A stretch of DNA of 64,000 nt from Mesorhizobium shangrilense (GCF_040537815.1 NZ_JBEWSZ010000003.1:1-64000); one strand, 5' to 3'. Positions 1 to 8,823 are shown, counted from the stretch's first letter. A program made the numbers and translations. The notes: generated by a model from the sequence alone, not told the origin.

Positions 1-174
1 GGAAAACCTGCAAAAGTCGCCATAACCGCAATCATGCGAAAGCTTGTCGTCCTCGCAAACGCACTCATCAGGGACGACCGAAAATGGGCTCCACACATTC
101 CTTGACCAAGACGGATACTCTAGTCTAGCCTAGCCTAGCAAGCTATTTCTAAGTGCCGGATTTCCTTGTGGAAA

Positions 175-219
175 TGGCACGGGCAGCAGGGCTCGAACCT
201 ACGGCCTGCGGTTATGGAG
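175..219 (-). pseudogene. decayed 3' half of an initiator tRNA-Met
   Basis: Read on the minus strand, this stretch aligns with the 3' half of alphaproteobacterial tRNA-fMet. It keeps a CAT anticodon context, a T-arm core close to AGGTTCGAG and a terminal CCA, with several mismatches and small indels. No 5' half is visible, so it cannot be a working tRNA. Symbiosis islands and other integrative elements insert at tRNA 3' ends, so this may be an old attachment-site scar. No integrase gene lies beside it. The alignment was done by eye and from memory of the family. Confidence 0.35.
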
Positions 220-440
220 TAAAAGGTGCTTAAATGCGAGGCCTTCAAAAAGCTCGGGCGCTCCATGCTTGTATGCCGCCTATCTGCTCGACAGTCGTGG
301 AGGCAAATCGCAGCTTCGTCGCTCCAGGAAGGGAAGCAAGAACATCGCGAAGCAACTCTGACGCGGTCCCTGCACGAACTGCGGTCGAAGGCTCCTCCAT
401 ACGTCTGCTTCATGTATGCTTGAAGTGTGGCATCGAGTAT

Positions 441-1730
441 TTACATGGATCTGATCACGTCAATCAGTGGATCATGCGGAAGGGCGGTCGATTCTATTGT
501 GCGCGAGAGAGTCTTTCCGTGATGTGAGAGGCTTGCTCGCATTTCGCGATCTGTAATTGCCAGCTCTAAGACCGACGCCAACTCGGCCACGTTGTTGGGG
601 TCTTCGGCGCGCAGGGCGTTTGTCCGATCCGCCAGCTCGGGGGCGAAAGACACCTTCGACCAAATTTCACCGCTCAATATCAGCGGTGTACCACATGCCA
701 GCACCTCACGCGGTATCTGAGGCCCATGAAAGGCAATTGGAAAATTGTTTTCCAGGAACGTGATCACCGAGCAGGACCTTATGAAAGCCGGAACTTCCCA
801 CGGAGGAAGCGGTGGCAGAATGATCGTTCGACCCCGCAGCTGTTTCTTTGACGCAAGGTGGTTGAATGCATGAGCAAAGCGATCAGGCGCGGCACTCCAC
901 AGAGCGCGATAAGCGACCGGGACGTTTCGATCCGCGAGAAGGTCCAGCGCATCAATTAGGCTGTAGGTTCCTTTCGCTATCCCGATTTTCCCGTAACTGC
1001 CGACAATCGGATCTGAGCACCTCAACCCTTCTCTATTCCAATCGGTCAGCATCTTCAGGAAGTCGCGTTCGAAACCGTAGTTGCTGAAGAAAGCCTCCGC
1101 CTCTTCGACAAGTGCCTCAAAGTCAAATCGGGCAGGCTCCCAGAAGGAATCATCGAGTCTCCTGCCGCGAGCTTGGACAAGGCTTTCTCGTCTGACGCCC
1201 GCATCCAAGACAATCTGCAACGCATCCTGCTTTTTGCTCGCCATCACACGGCTTGCGGACGATAGGCAGTGGTCATAGAGTGGCCCTAAATCGGCAACTT
1301 TCCTCAATCGACCCAGGTCGCTTCCGGCATGCCGCAATATGACTGGTGTGTCGGCCAATCGACCAAAGATCGAAGCCGCAACGCCGTAGGGCTCAAGATA
1401 CCATCCAATCACCAAGTCGGGCGCACGCAACTTTGCGGCTGCCATGGCGTTTCCTAAAAATTGGCTGAGGTACGGCGGTGCCCATGGAATGTAAGAGAGC
1501 CGTGGCACCGCCTCAAGCTGCCGAATCTCAAGCTTTCCCGCGAAGCCAGCAACCGTCGCCTCTATGCTGGATGTCGATCCCATTTGCCGGAATCCGTAAC
1601 CCATACTGTTGGCGTTCGAGATGATGGTTACCGTATGGCCGGCGGTCACAAGATCGGTTGCCGCTACCCAAGTTGCCTTGGAAACACCCCCCTGGATAGG
1701 AGGCATCTTTCCGAACATCAAAATATGCAT
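441..1730 (-). CDS. GT-B fold glycosyltransferase (GT4-like)
   Basis: The 429-residue product looks like a cytoplasmic GT-B glycosyltransferase that would move a sugar from a nucleotide donor to an unknown acceptor. The N-terminus has the family's hydrophobic strand and glycine turn (MHILMFGKMPPIQGGVSKA), and the C-terminal half has the donor-domain pattern around EVLACGTPLILS. No membrane segment or signal peptide is seen. It lies 95 bases downstream of, and on the same strand as, the Cys-tailed protein gene at 1826-2419, so the two probably share a transcript. It has no obvious tie to Nod factor synthesis. The substrate is unknown. Confidence 0.7.
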   Translation of the reverse strand: MHILMFGKMPPIQGGVSKATWVAATDLVTAGHTVTIISNANSMGYGFRQMGSTSSIEATVAGFAGKLEIRQLEAVPRLSYIPWAPPYLSQFLGNAMAAAKLRAPDLVIGWYLEPYGVAASIFGRLADTPVILRHAGSDLGRLRKVADLGPLYDHCLSSASRVMASKKQDALQIVLDAGVRRESLVQARGRRLDDSFWEPARFDFEALVEEAEAFFSNYGFERDFLKMLTDWNREGLRCSDPIVGSYGKIGIAKGTYSLIDALDLLADRNVPVAYRALWSAAPDRFAHAFNHLASKKQLRGRTIILPPLPPWEVPAFIRSCSVITFLENNFPIAFHGPQIPREVLACGTPLILSGEIWSKVSFAPELADRTNALRAEDPNNVAELASVLELAITDREMRASLSHHGKTLSRTIESTALPHDPLIDVIRSM

Positions 1731-1825
1731 GGCTCGTCCCCCTCGTTCTCAGCTGAGTATTCGGACGAATGGCTCGGCCGATCTGGGGCCGAGCGATTCG
1801 ACGCGCTCCTTCTAAAAGTGTTGCT

Positions 1826-2419
1826 TCAGGTAACGCATGCTGCATTGCAGCCGTTGCAGCCGTCGCAGGAACCATCTGTGTTGTGGGGTGAGCGCTTCGG
1901 GTTGGGCCAATACGCTGGGGGCGGCGCTTCCCCGTAGACCGTTCTGTAGTCCTCCAGGAAAGCGAGGTACCGGTCGATGGTACCCTGCGTAGCTACGCCA
2001 TGGGGTTCCGGAATATGGTGCAGGAACATGCCCGCCACCTCTTCGCAAAATCGAGCGTAGTCTCGAGTGAAGATGACGAACATGTGCCACAGCTCATCAA
2101 CTGCGCCCATCATCCCGTATGAGTGGCCATACTGTCGGGCGGTCGCGCAGAGTGCCAAGAAACGGACGAGTTCGCGTCGATGGTCCTCTGCGACCGCTTG
2201 TGAGAAGCCGTACTGTCTCCGGTACCTCGCGAGCACAACAGAAAGATCGAATCGTTCCGCGACTGCGGTTCGACGCAAGGCGCCTTGGATGAACCCGCCC
2301 TCTTGGGCGTATCCGTGCGGAGCGCCTGTGGCGGGTTCGTCGTCAATTGATGGCGATTGCTGGACGGCCGCGATGGTTGACACGCCACCTCGGCCTGTAA
2401 CGAGTGTTGCTTCAGTCAT
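1826..2419 (-). CDS. glycine-rich-domain-like (DUF1399-type) protein with Cys-rich tail
   Basis: The start at 2419 is chosen because an AGGAG motif lies just upstream on the minus strand, giving 197 residues; a longer reading to 2497 lacks this. The core (residues about 80-140, with DELWHMFVIFTRDYARFC) resembles the DUF1399 / glycine-rich-domain-like family, whose function is poorly known. The last residues are SCDGCNGCNAACVT, four cysteines in 14 residues, as might be seen in a metal-binding tail or a modified peptide. The glycosyltransferase follows on the same strand. I do not assign a function. A weak sigma-54-like element lies about 140 bases upstream. Confidence 0.6.
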   Translation of the reverse strand: MTEATLVTGRGGVSTIAAVQQSPSIDDEPATGAPHGYAQEGGFIQGALRRTAVAERFDLSVVLARYRRQYGFSQAVAEDHRRELVRFLALCATARQYGHSYGMMGAVDELWHMFVIFTRDYARFCEEVAGMFLHHIPEPHGVATQGTIDRYLAFLEDYRTVYGEAPPPAYWPNPKRSPHNTDGSCDGCNGCNAACVT

Positions 2420-2493
2420 GAAAGTCTCCTTTTCGTCGTACTCTGTTCGCACTCGACGTGTCTGTGAGAACAGCTCTTGATCTGGCGACAGCA

Positions 2494-3324
2494 TCATCGC
2501 CGGATGGGTGGCCTCTGACGTCCCTGCAGCGCCTCCGGACCCTCGTACAGATCACAAGCAAGGAATGGCCCAGCGAAGAGTTCAGTACTTTGGGGGGCGC
2601 TCTGCGTGAGCGAAGCACGACCCAGCCGTGCATTCTTCATAGGCAGGATCACATCCGCCTTGGCAGTGCCGATCGCCTCGTCGGACATCTGCTTGTAGCC
2701 AGAGAAACCCTTGCCCGTATTGACCGCTTGATGATGCCGTCGCCTGCCGTGTCGCTGCCCGCGGCAAGGATCTTGCTGCCAAGTGTCGACAGCACGAACA
2801 GGATGCGCTTGCGCTCCTTGATCGTGGCCGTCTGCTTTTCGGCCGCCGTCACCTTTGCATCCATCTCGGCCGCGAACTTTTGGGCTTTGGCATCGACGCC
2901 GAGCTCTTGCCGACGACGCGGATCTTTCGAGAATGCCTTTATGGCGGTGGTGCCCCGGCAGCTCGATTAAGGGCCCGTTCGATTTCTTCAACACATCGGC
3001 CGCTTCTTTCGCGCCGCTGCCGTGCAAGGCCAGCATGTTGGACGGATTGACCGACAGAACACCCTCCGCCGGCAGCTGACGCATGTAGGCGACATCGGTC
3101 ACCTTTAGCGCGGCTTTCGGATAGTAGCTCGTCGAATTGCGAGCGACGAGATGACTTTCCTCGCCAAGCGTAGACGATCTCGGTGATGGAGCCGCCGATC
3201 CAGCGATCTGTGACGGATCGGAAAAAAAAGCTACGCCCTCATTGGCCTCGGCGGGCGAAGGGGCGGTCAGCAGAACGCCGAGCATCGGCGCGAGCACGGA
3301 GCGGAGATGAAAAGCAATACGCAT
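2494..3324 (-). pseudogene. hmuT: hmuT pseudogene (haem ABC transporter binding protein)
   Basis: HmuT is the periplasmic haem-binding protein of the HmuTUV importer. The N-terminal signal peptide and the segment STSYYPKAALKVTDVAYMRQ are clear, but family-typical stretches then jump between frames. ITEIVYA is lost near 3190, KERKRILFVLSTLG is in another frame near 2800-2850, and SGYKQMSDEAI returns in the first frame near 2690. The C-terminal end is also unlike the family. At least three frameshifts are therefore present. It follows hmuS closely on the same strand, and hmuU and hmuV are absent here, so haem import from this locus is lost. Confidence 0.75.
2558..2572 (-). promoter_or_regulatory. 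weak sigma-54 -24/-12-like element
   Basis: Read on the minus strand this is TGGGCCATTCCTTGC, with the GG and GC dinucleotides at the correct 10-base spacing but several mismatches in the -24 half. It lies about 140 bases upstream of the Cys-tailed protein gene. I found no perfect TGT-N10-ACA site nearby, so NifA control is only a possibility. Confidence 0.2.
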
Positions 3325-3334
3325 TGGTCTTACC

Positions 3335-4405
3335 TCACGCGGCGGTCGGGCTGGGAATGCGCGGCAGGTTCTCGGCCATGAACCTCCAGTCGCCGCGCTC
3401 GCGTTCGCCTTCCTGGCGCGTGCCGAAGAACTGGATGATCATCTTGCCGTCGGCGCCATAGGCTTCGAGAGACGTGACATGGCCGTCCCTGGTCGGCTTG
3501 CGCACGGCCCAGACCTCGCGGATGTTGTGGGTCCTGAGATGCAGGTGGAAGGTGTCGTCGAGGACATTGATCCTGGACCCGATCGGCTTGACCGACTTGA
3601 TCGGGCCGGAATGGATCTGAATGCAACCACGATTGCCCACAAAGCACATGATCGGCATCTCGCCATCGGCCACATGTTGGAACATGGCGCCAACGGCATC
3701 ATTGTCGAGCAGCCAGGCGTAATCCTGGCCGACCATGCGCATCGCCTGGCAGCGGCTGAGTTTCAGCGTCTGCAACATGTCGAAGAACTGATGCACGTCG
3801 GTCAGCCCGCTCCAGTGCTCGCGCAGGTCCTCGACCGCGGCGGCTTGGTCCGAAATCTCAGCGTCATCGTCGGCTCCGCTCGCCATAACCGAGACGATCG
3901 GCTCCTGGCTTGAGGATTCGAGTTCCGCCACCAGCTTCTCGTAGGCATAGAGGTTGGAGGCGGGCCTGAGATGCACCTTGTGCACTGCCTTGCCGGTGGC
4001 ATCGAAGTATTGCAGGCTGCGGCGGATGTCGTCGCCATCGCGCTTCTCGACGGCGAAGCCATGCGCCCACGCTTTTGGGAAGATGCGCAGGTCGATGTCG
4101 TCGCCGAGCACCATGGCATGGTGGTTGCCGGTGAGCACCTTGTCGTAGACGCCGATCTTCTCGTGCACGGCACTTTCATTGCACGTCAGCGCCATCACCT
4201 CGCCGACCGCTTCGAGGCCGGTCAGCAGGTCATTGACGCGCGGCTCGATGCGCACCGCGCCGAAACCGCAATGCGCCGCAAGCAGTTCCGCTTCCGAAAT
4301 GCCCAATTGAGCGGCGAGATCGCGCTCGCGTGTATTCGGAATGTCTTCCCGCGCCCGCCGGATTTCGGCCGGCGAGGGTTTCACGCGCTGGTCCATGTCG
4401 TCCAC
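3335..4405 (-). CDS. hmuS: HmuS haem-degrading / haemin transport protein
   Basis: HmuS-family proteins act in the cytosol on imported haem, storing it or degrading it to release iron. The 356-residue product is full length and begins close to the second half of the usual operon. Family-typical stretches include MALTCNESAVHEKIGVYDK, AWAHGFAVEKRDGDDIRRSL, and a repeated C-terminal half containing CFVGNRGCIQIHSGPI. The duplicated two-domain build is expected for the family. Its neighbours hmuP and hmuT are both broken, so this intact gene may be a relic or may serve haem from another importer. Confidence 0.88.
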   Translation of the reverse strand: MDDMDQRVKPSPAEIRRAREDIPNTRERDLAAQLGISEAELLAAHCGFGAVRIEPRVNDLLTGLEAVGEVMALTCNESAVHEKIGVYDKVLTGNHHAMVLGDDIDLRIFPKAWAHGFAVEKRDGDDIRRSLQYFDATGKAVHKVHLRPASNLYAYEKLVAELESSSQEPIVSVMASGADDDAEISDQAAAVEDLREHWSGLTDVHQFFDMLQTLKLSRCQAMRMVGQDYAWLLDNDAVGAMFQHVADGEMPIMCFVGNRGCIQIHSGPIKSVKPIGSRINVLDDTFHLHLRTHNIREVWAVRKPTRDGHVTSLEAYGADGKMIIQFFGTRQEGERERGDWRFMAENLPRIPSPTAA

Positions 4406-4433
4406 CTGCCTGTCGTCTGTCTGCTCACTTCCG

Positions 4434-4629
4434 TTACTGATCCGCCTGCTTGTTGAGGATCAGCTGCCCTACCGGGTGATCTTCAGCCGATAGAGTGCGC
4501 CGTAATGCTCGATCCCGATCGCGTGCTCGCCCAGAGTATTGCTGGAAAGCGTGCGCATCGCCGTCGGCACCCGCTCGAAACCGGGCGTGCGGCCTGAACG
4601 GCGAGACGCAATGACACCGACCGGCACAT
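4434..4629 (-). pseudogene. hmuP: hmuP pseudogene (small haemin uptake protein)
   Basis: HmuP is a small protein needed for expression of haem uptake genes. On the minus strand from 4558 the reading MRTLSSNTLGEHAIGIEH, then YGALYRLKITR, matches the family. It then meets TAG where the family has Gln, and a one-base loss shifts the remaining LILNKQADQ into another frame. The upstream residues PGFERVPTA also fit HmuP. One nonsense change and one frameshift are therefore visible. It stands at the head of the hmuP-hmuS-hmuT remnant. Confidence 0.65.
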
Positions 4630-4977
4630 GCTGGTCGAATCCATCTCACGCCGGTCAATGGCCCACCAGGCGGTGGTGAGCGATTGTGGGTATCGACGCC
4701 AATCGGTCGATGGGGCATTCCGCTTTCGCGAGCGGTGCTGCTTTCCCCTAGAAAGCGGATCTGACGCCAGGCCTGACATGTTGCTTTCCTTCCTTCGTTC
4801 CATCCATCGTGAGGGGACACCCACGAGACGATTATCGGCCGGCGGTTCTTGCCGCCTCGCGAAAGGGAGCCTCAAAAGTCGTGCCAATTGCGCCGACGCA
4901 AGCTCAGAAAAAACCTTCTGCATGCCACTCAACGGTTTACGTCAGAGTGGCGCAGGAACTCAGGCCGAGCAGTCCCG

Positions 4978-5111
4978 TGTCGCAGACTCGACAAACCCGA
5001 CAATACGTGTCGGCTGCCCGACGTCTTCCTAGCAATGGCGCACAAGATTCATTGCAGTGTTGGAGAGATCGCGCTGGTGTGAAACGGTTTTTCCATTGGC
5101 ACGGTCCATGC
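4978..5111 (+). promoter_or_regulatory. NifA sites and sigma-54 promoter of iscN-nifS-nifV-nifW
   Basis: A perfect NifA site TGT-N10-ACA lies at 4978-4993. A near-perfect one (TGT-N10-ACG) lies at 5008-5023. The -24/-12 element TGGCACG-N4-ATGC is at 5097-5111, 41 bases before the iscN start. The distance from sites to promoter, about 100 bases, is normal for NifA-activated genes that loop with IHF help. Confidence 0.85.
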
Positions 5112-5152
5112 AGGGTGATCCGCAAACCGTCACGGACTGAGGAGAAATCACC

Positions 5153-5473
5153 ATGATTACGCTCACCGACAACGCCGTTACCGCCGTCAAGACCGCGCTT
5201 TCCCGCGCCGACGAACCGGCGGAAGGCTTTCGCATCATGGTCCAGGCCGGCGGCTGCGCCGGCTTCAAATACTCAATGGGCCTGGAGAGCGTCTCGCGCG
5301 AGGGCGACGCAATCATCGAGGCAGATGGGGTCAAAATGTTCGTGGACGCAGGCTCTCAGCCCCATGTCGCCGGCACGACCGTCGATTTCGTCACCGGACT
5401 CGAATCCTCCGGCTTTGTCTTCGACAACCCCAACGCGCACGGGAAGTGCGGCTGCGGCAAGTCCTTCAGTTGA
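5153..5473 (+). CDS. iscN: HesB/IscA-type Fe-S assembly protein
   Basis: This is an A-type carrier that would hold Fe-S clusters for nitrogenase maturation. The 106-residue product has the three conserved cysteines: one in AGGCAGFKY and two in the C-terminal CGCGKSFS. The start has a good ribosome site (GAGGAG) and sits 41 bases after the sigma-54 promoter. It leads the nifU(broken)-nifS-nifV-nifW series, like iscN in Rhizobium etli. A truncated second copy with its own promoter lies at 62493-62648 on the other strand. Confidence 0.88.
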   Translation: MITLTDNAVTAVKTALSRADEPAEGFRIMVQAGGCAGFKYSMGLESVSREGDAIIEADGVKMFVDAGSQPHVAGTTVDFVTGLESSGFVFDNPNAHGKCGCGKSFS

Positions 5474-5496
5474 TCGCCCGGATATCGAGAAAGGCC

Positions 5497-5858
5497 ATGT
5501 TGGACTATAGCGACAAGGTCAAGGAATACTCCTTCAGGCCGAAGAATGCTGCCGTTCTGGAAACGGCCAATGCAGTCTGTGCGGTCGGCGCGTCGCCTGC
5601 GGCAATGCGCTTAAAATGATCAGCACCGATCCGGTGACGGGAACGTTCAAAGCCGTAGAATTCCGGCACTTCGGCCGCGGCGACACTGCAGCAAATTTGA
5701 CTGATCGAAGACGCTGGCGCGGGCATTGTGAATGTCGGCGGCGACCGGGTCTACGTCAAACCGTCGGCGTCTGTCTGGCCGCCTGCGTCACCAGCAGCGG
5801 CATGCGCCAGAGGCTCAATGCGACCGGCCTCGCGCCTCGCATCATTCCGGTCAACTGA
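5497..5858 (+). pseudogene. nifU: nifU remnant with internal deletion and frameshift
   Basis: NifU is the Fe-S scaffold partner of NifS and is normally close to 300 residues. Here the start MLDYSDKVKEYSFRPKN matches the NifU N-terminus, and the next frame reads ACGNALKM where NifU has its second Cys motif. A C-terminal Nfu-like piece follows (AGIVNVGGDRVYVK). Only about 120 codons remain, in at least two frames with a stop at 5617-5619. Most of the scaffold domain is missing. Cluster assembly for nitrogenase must use another scaffold. Confidence 0.75.
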
Positions 5859-5869
5859 GGATTTCACGC

Positions 5870-7087
5870 ATGAGGACTGTCTATCTTGATAACAACGCGA
5901 CGACACGGGTCGATCCTGAGGTCGTTCAAGCGATGTTGCCGTTCTTTACCGACCAATTTGGCAACCCTTCGTCGACGCATGGTTTTGGCGCCTCGGTTGG
6001 TGCAGCGGTGAGAAAGGCGCGACGGCAATTGCAAGCGCTGATCGGCGCGCAATTCGATGATGAGATCACCTTCACCTCGGGCGGGACGGAAAGCGACAAT
6101 GCAGCGCTTCTTTCGGCGCTTGAGGGGATGCCTGATCGAACGGAGATCGTAACTTCCGCCGTCGAGCATCCGGCCGTGCTGACGCTGTGCGCGCATCTTG
6201 AGAAGACGCGCGGCGTCAAGGTGCACACAATCCCGGTGGATCGCCATGGCCGGCTCGACCTCGATGCCTACAAGGCCGCCCTCACCCCACGCGTGGCAAT
6301 CGTCTCGATCATGTGGGCGAACAACGAGACCGGTACGATCTTCCCCGTGGCCCAGCTTGCTGAGATGGCCAAGGAAGCTGGCGCCCTCTTCCATACCGAT
6401 GCCGTGCAGGCGGTCGGCAAGCTTCCGATGGACTTGAAATCGACCGCAATCGACATGCTGTCGCTCTCCGGCCACAAGCTGCATGGCCCGAAAGGGATCG
6501 GAGCACTTTATGTAAAGCGTGGCGTGCACTTCTGCTCGCTGATCAAGGGGGGTCCCCAAGAGCACGAACGGCGTGCGGGCACCGAGAACACGCCCGGCAT
6601 AGTGGGGCTCGGCATGGCGGCGGAACTCGCGTTGAAATTCATGGACGACGAGACGACACGGGTAAAGTCGCTGCGCGACCGCCTCGAGAGCGGGGTTCTC
6701 CAGCGGATCCCGAACACCTTCGTCACTGGCGATGCGCTGGAACGGTTGCCGAACACCGCAAACATCGCCTTCGAAAATATCCAAGGCGATGCAATCCCAC
6801 TTCTCCTCAGCCGCGTGGGCATCGCCTGTTCGGCCGGCTCCGCCTGTAGCTCCGGCTGCCTGGAGTCGAGCCATGTCTTGAGGGCGATGAACATGCCACA
6901 CGGGGCAGTCCGCTTTTCCTTCGCGCGCGACAACGGCGAAGCGGACGTCGACCGGGCGCTCGAGGTCATGCCGGCAATCGTGGAGAGGCTGCGTGGCGTT
7001 CGCAATTCTGGGCCGGGTAAGCGAAGTGCCGAAGACCTTCAAGCGGGTCTATGCCCCGGCGCCGGAAGAACCGGCAGTCGCTCATGA
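5870..7087 (+). CDS. nifS: NifS cysteine desulfurase
   Basis: NifS is a PLP enzyme that removes sulfur from cysteine for nitrogenase Fe-S clusters. The start at 5870 gives MRTVYLDNNATTRVD, the standard family start, so the 46-codon extension upstream, which is nifU debris, is excluded. The PLP lysine lies in LSLSGHKLHGPKG and the active Cys in GSACSSGCLESSH. The length, 405 residues, is normal. The stop overlaps the nifV start (ATGA), suggesting coupled translation. Confidence 0.95.
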   Translation: MRTVYLDNNATTRVDPEVVQAMLPFFTDQFGNPSSTHGFGASVGAAVRKARRQLQALIGAQFDDEITFTSGGTESDNAALLSALEGMPDRTEIVTSAVEHPAVLTLCAHLEKTRGVKVHTIPVDRHGRLDLDAYKAALTPRVAIVSIMWANNETGTIFPVAQLAEMAKEAGALFHTDAVQAVGKLPMDLKSTAIDMLSLSGHKLHGPKGIGALYVKRGVHFCSLIKGGPQEHERRAGTENTPGIVGLGMAAELALKFMDDETTRVKSLRDRLESGVLQRIPNTFVTGDALERLPNTANIAFENIQGDAIPLLLSRVGIACSAGSACSSGCLESSHVLRAMNMPHGAVRFSFARDNGEADVDRALEVMPAIVERLRGVRNSGPGKRSAEDLQAGLCPGAGRTGSRS

Positions 7088-8331
7088 ACCGTCAGGTCTT
7101 TCTCAACGATACGACCTTGCGCGATGGCGAGCAGGCACCCGGTGTCGCCTTTACGACGGCGGAAAAGCTGGAGCTCGCCGAGTCTCTTGCGGCAGCCGGC
7201 GTCCCAGAGATCGAGATCGGCACGCCGGCCATGGGCGCCGACGAGATTGAAACAATTCGCGCCGCGGTCGCGAGGCGTCTCCCGGTTCGGCTCACCGCCT
7301 GGTGTCGGATGACATCGCAGGATTTCGAGGCAGCAATCGAGAGCGGCGTCTCCGCCGTCAATCTGTCGCTGCCTGCATCGGACATCCACCTCGCCGCCAA
7401 GCTCGGCCTCGATCGGACGGGAGCGCTCCAGATCATCGAGCATATGGTCGGGCGTGCAGCCGCCCGCGGCTTTTTCGTTGCCGTGGGCTGCGAGGATGCC
7501 TCGCGGGCTGATCCGGATCATCTCGCCCGCGTCATCGAGACGGCCGCGCGCGCTGGCGCGAGCCGCGTCAGGCTGGCCGACACGGTCGGCGTTCTCGACC
7601 CCTTTTCGACCTTCGAAATTGTCGGCCGGGTCGCGGCGCAGTCTCCCATCGACCTCGAATTTCATGGCCACAACGATCTCGGCCTCGCCGTCGCCAACAC
7701 GCTGGCCGCGATCCGCGCCGGCGCGCGCCATGCCTCGGTGACCGTCCTCGGCCTCGGCGAGCGCGCCGGCAATGCCGCGCTGGAAGAGGTAGCCACAGCG
7801 ATGGCCGTCCTCGACAGCGCAGATACTGGCATCGATCTGACCGCGTTGCCCAATCTCGCCGCCCAGGTGGCGCGGGCCGCCCGCCGACCGACGGCAGCCA
7901 TCAAGCCGGTCGTCGGCGCCGATGTTTTCACCCACGAGTCCGGCATTCACGTCGCAGGGCAGTTGAAGGACTCGCGTAGCTTTCAGGGGCTCGATCCGGC
8001 TCTCCTGGGCCGCTGCCGGCGTATTGTCATCGGCAAGCATTCCGGTGCCACGGCGATCGCCCATGTGCTGAGCGAAGGCGGCCGCGATCTCGACCCGGAT
8101 CTGGCAGCCGCTATGGTGGCCCGCGTCCGCCGCAAGGCGGCCGAGACCAAATCGACCGTCACTGCAACTCAACTGGTCGAGCTCTACGATAAAATGAGCA
8201 GCGAGGCATGCCTGGCTGGTTCATCCCATTTCATTCCTCCAACCGCGGATTGCGCGCAGGTCGGCCCTGCGACGAACGCGCCGACACCACAGTTTTCCGA
8301 CCAGGGAGAATGCAATGAATTGTTCCGCTGA
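7084..8331 (+). CDS. nifV: NifV homocitrate synthase
   Basis: NifV joins acetyl-CoA and 2-oxoglutarate to make homocitrate, the organic ligand of FeMo-co. The protein has the DRE-TIM signature near its start (LNDTTLRDGEQAPG) and the metal-binding EFHGHNDLG motif. The start at 7084 overlaps the nifS stop; an 11-codon longer reading is less likely. Length is 415 residues. Many rhizobia lack nifV and rely on homocitrate from the host nodule, so an intact copy inside the nif operon is notable. It overlaps nifW by 17 bases. Confidence 0.93.
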   Translation: MNRQVFLNDTTLRDGEQAPGVAFTTAEKLELAESLAAAGVPEIEIGTPAMGADEIETIRAAVARRLPVRLTAWCRMTSQDFEAAIESGVSAVNLSLPASDIHLAAKLGLDRTGALQIIEHMVGRAAARGFFVAVGCEDASRADPDHLARVIETAARAGASRVRLADTVGVLDPFSTFEIVGRVAAQSPIDLEFHGHNDLGLAVANTLAAIRAGARHASVTVLGLGERAGNAALEEVATAMAVLDSADTGIDLTALPNLAAQVARAARRPTAAIKPVVGADVFTHESGIHVAGQLKDSRSFQGLDPALLGRCRRIVIGKHSGATAIAHVLSEGGRDLDPDLAAAMVARVRRKAAETKSTVTATQLVELYDKMSSEACLAGSSHFIPPTADCAQVGPATNAPTPQFSDQGECNELFR

Positions 8332-8695
8332 CAACCGCCCCATCGATGTCACGAACATCCTCGCGCGACTGAAGGGCCTGTCGGCTGCCGAGGAGTTCTT
8401 CGCCGTCCTTGGCGTCTCCTATGACCCGAAGGTGCTGAATGTTTCACGGCTCCATATCATGAAGCAGATGGGCCAATACCTTGCCGAAGAAGATTTCTCC
8501 GGTCTGCCCGACCAGGTGATCGCCGCGCGGGTGCGCGCCACGCTGGAGCGCGCCCACGAGGACTTCGCGATTTCCTCGCCGCTCACGCACCGGGTCTTCA
8601 AGGTGCTCAAAGACCACGATCCGAACACGCCTGCCACGCCGGGCCACGCCTTCGTCCCGTTCGACGCTGTCCTGAAGCGGTTCGGAAAGGAATGA
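8315..8695 (+). CDS. nifW: NifW nitrogenase-stabilising protein
   Basis: NifW is a small protein that helps protect or mature the MoFe protein against oxygen. The 126-residue product has the family pattern LSAAEEFFAVLGVSYDPKVLNVSRLHIMK (positions about 17-45). Its start lies inside the end of nifV, so it belongs to the same operon. A 185-base gap with a new sigma-54 promoter separates it from fixA. Confidence 0.93.
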   Translation: MNCSADNRPIDVTNILARLKGLSAAEEFFAVLGVSYDPKVLNVSRLHIMKQMGQYLAEEDFSGLPDQVIAARVRATLERAHEDFAISSPLTHRVFKVLKDHDPNTPATPGHAFVPFDAVLKRFGKE

Positions 8696-8720
8696 GCGCG
8701 ACACGGTTGCGACGCGACAA

Positions 8721-8823
8721 TGTCGAGAAGCCGACAGATCCCGTCATCACGACGGCGCCCTCGGAAGCAACCAACCGAATTTCTAGCAGCAGGGGTACGC
8801 AAAACAGTTGGCACGAATGATGC
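8721..8823 (+). promoter_or_regulatory. NifA site and sigma-54 promoter of fixABCX
   Basis: A perfect TGT-N10-ACA NifA site is at 8721-8736. The -24/-12 element TGGCACG-N4-ATGC is at 8809-8823. The fixA start is 58 bases further on. Confidence 0.88.

Noticed and set aside
5864..7042. 392-codon minus-strand open frame opposite nifS
   Set aside because: nifS on the plus strand shows clear family motifs; the antisense frame has none and is typical of high-GC DNA.
7039..8172. 377-codon minus-strand frame opposite nifV
   Set aside because: Antisense shadow of nifV; no motif and no ribosome site.
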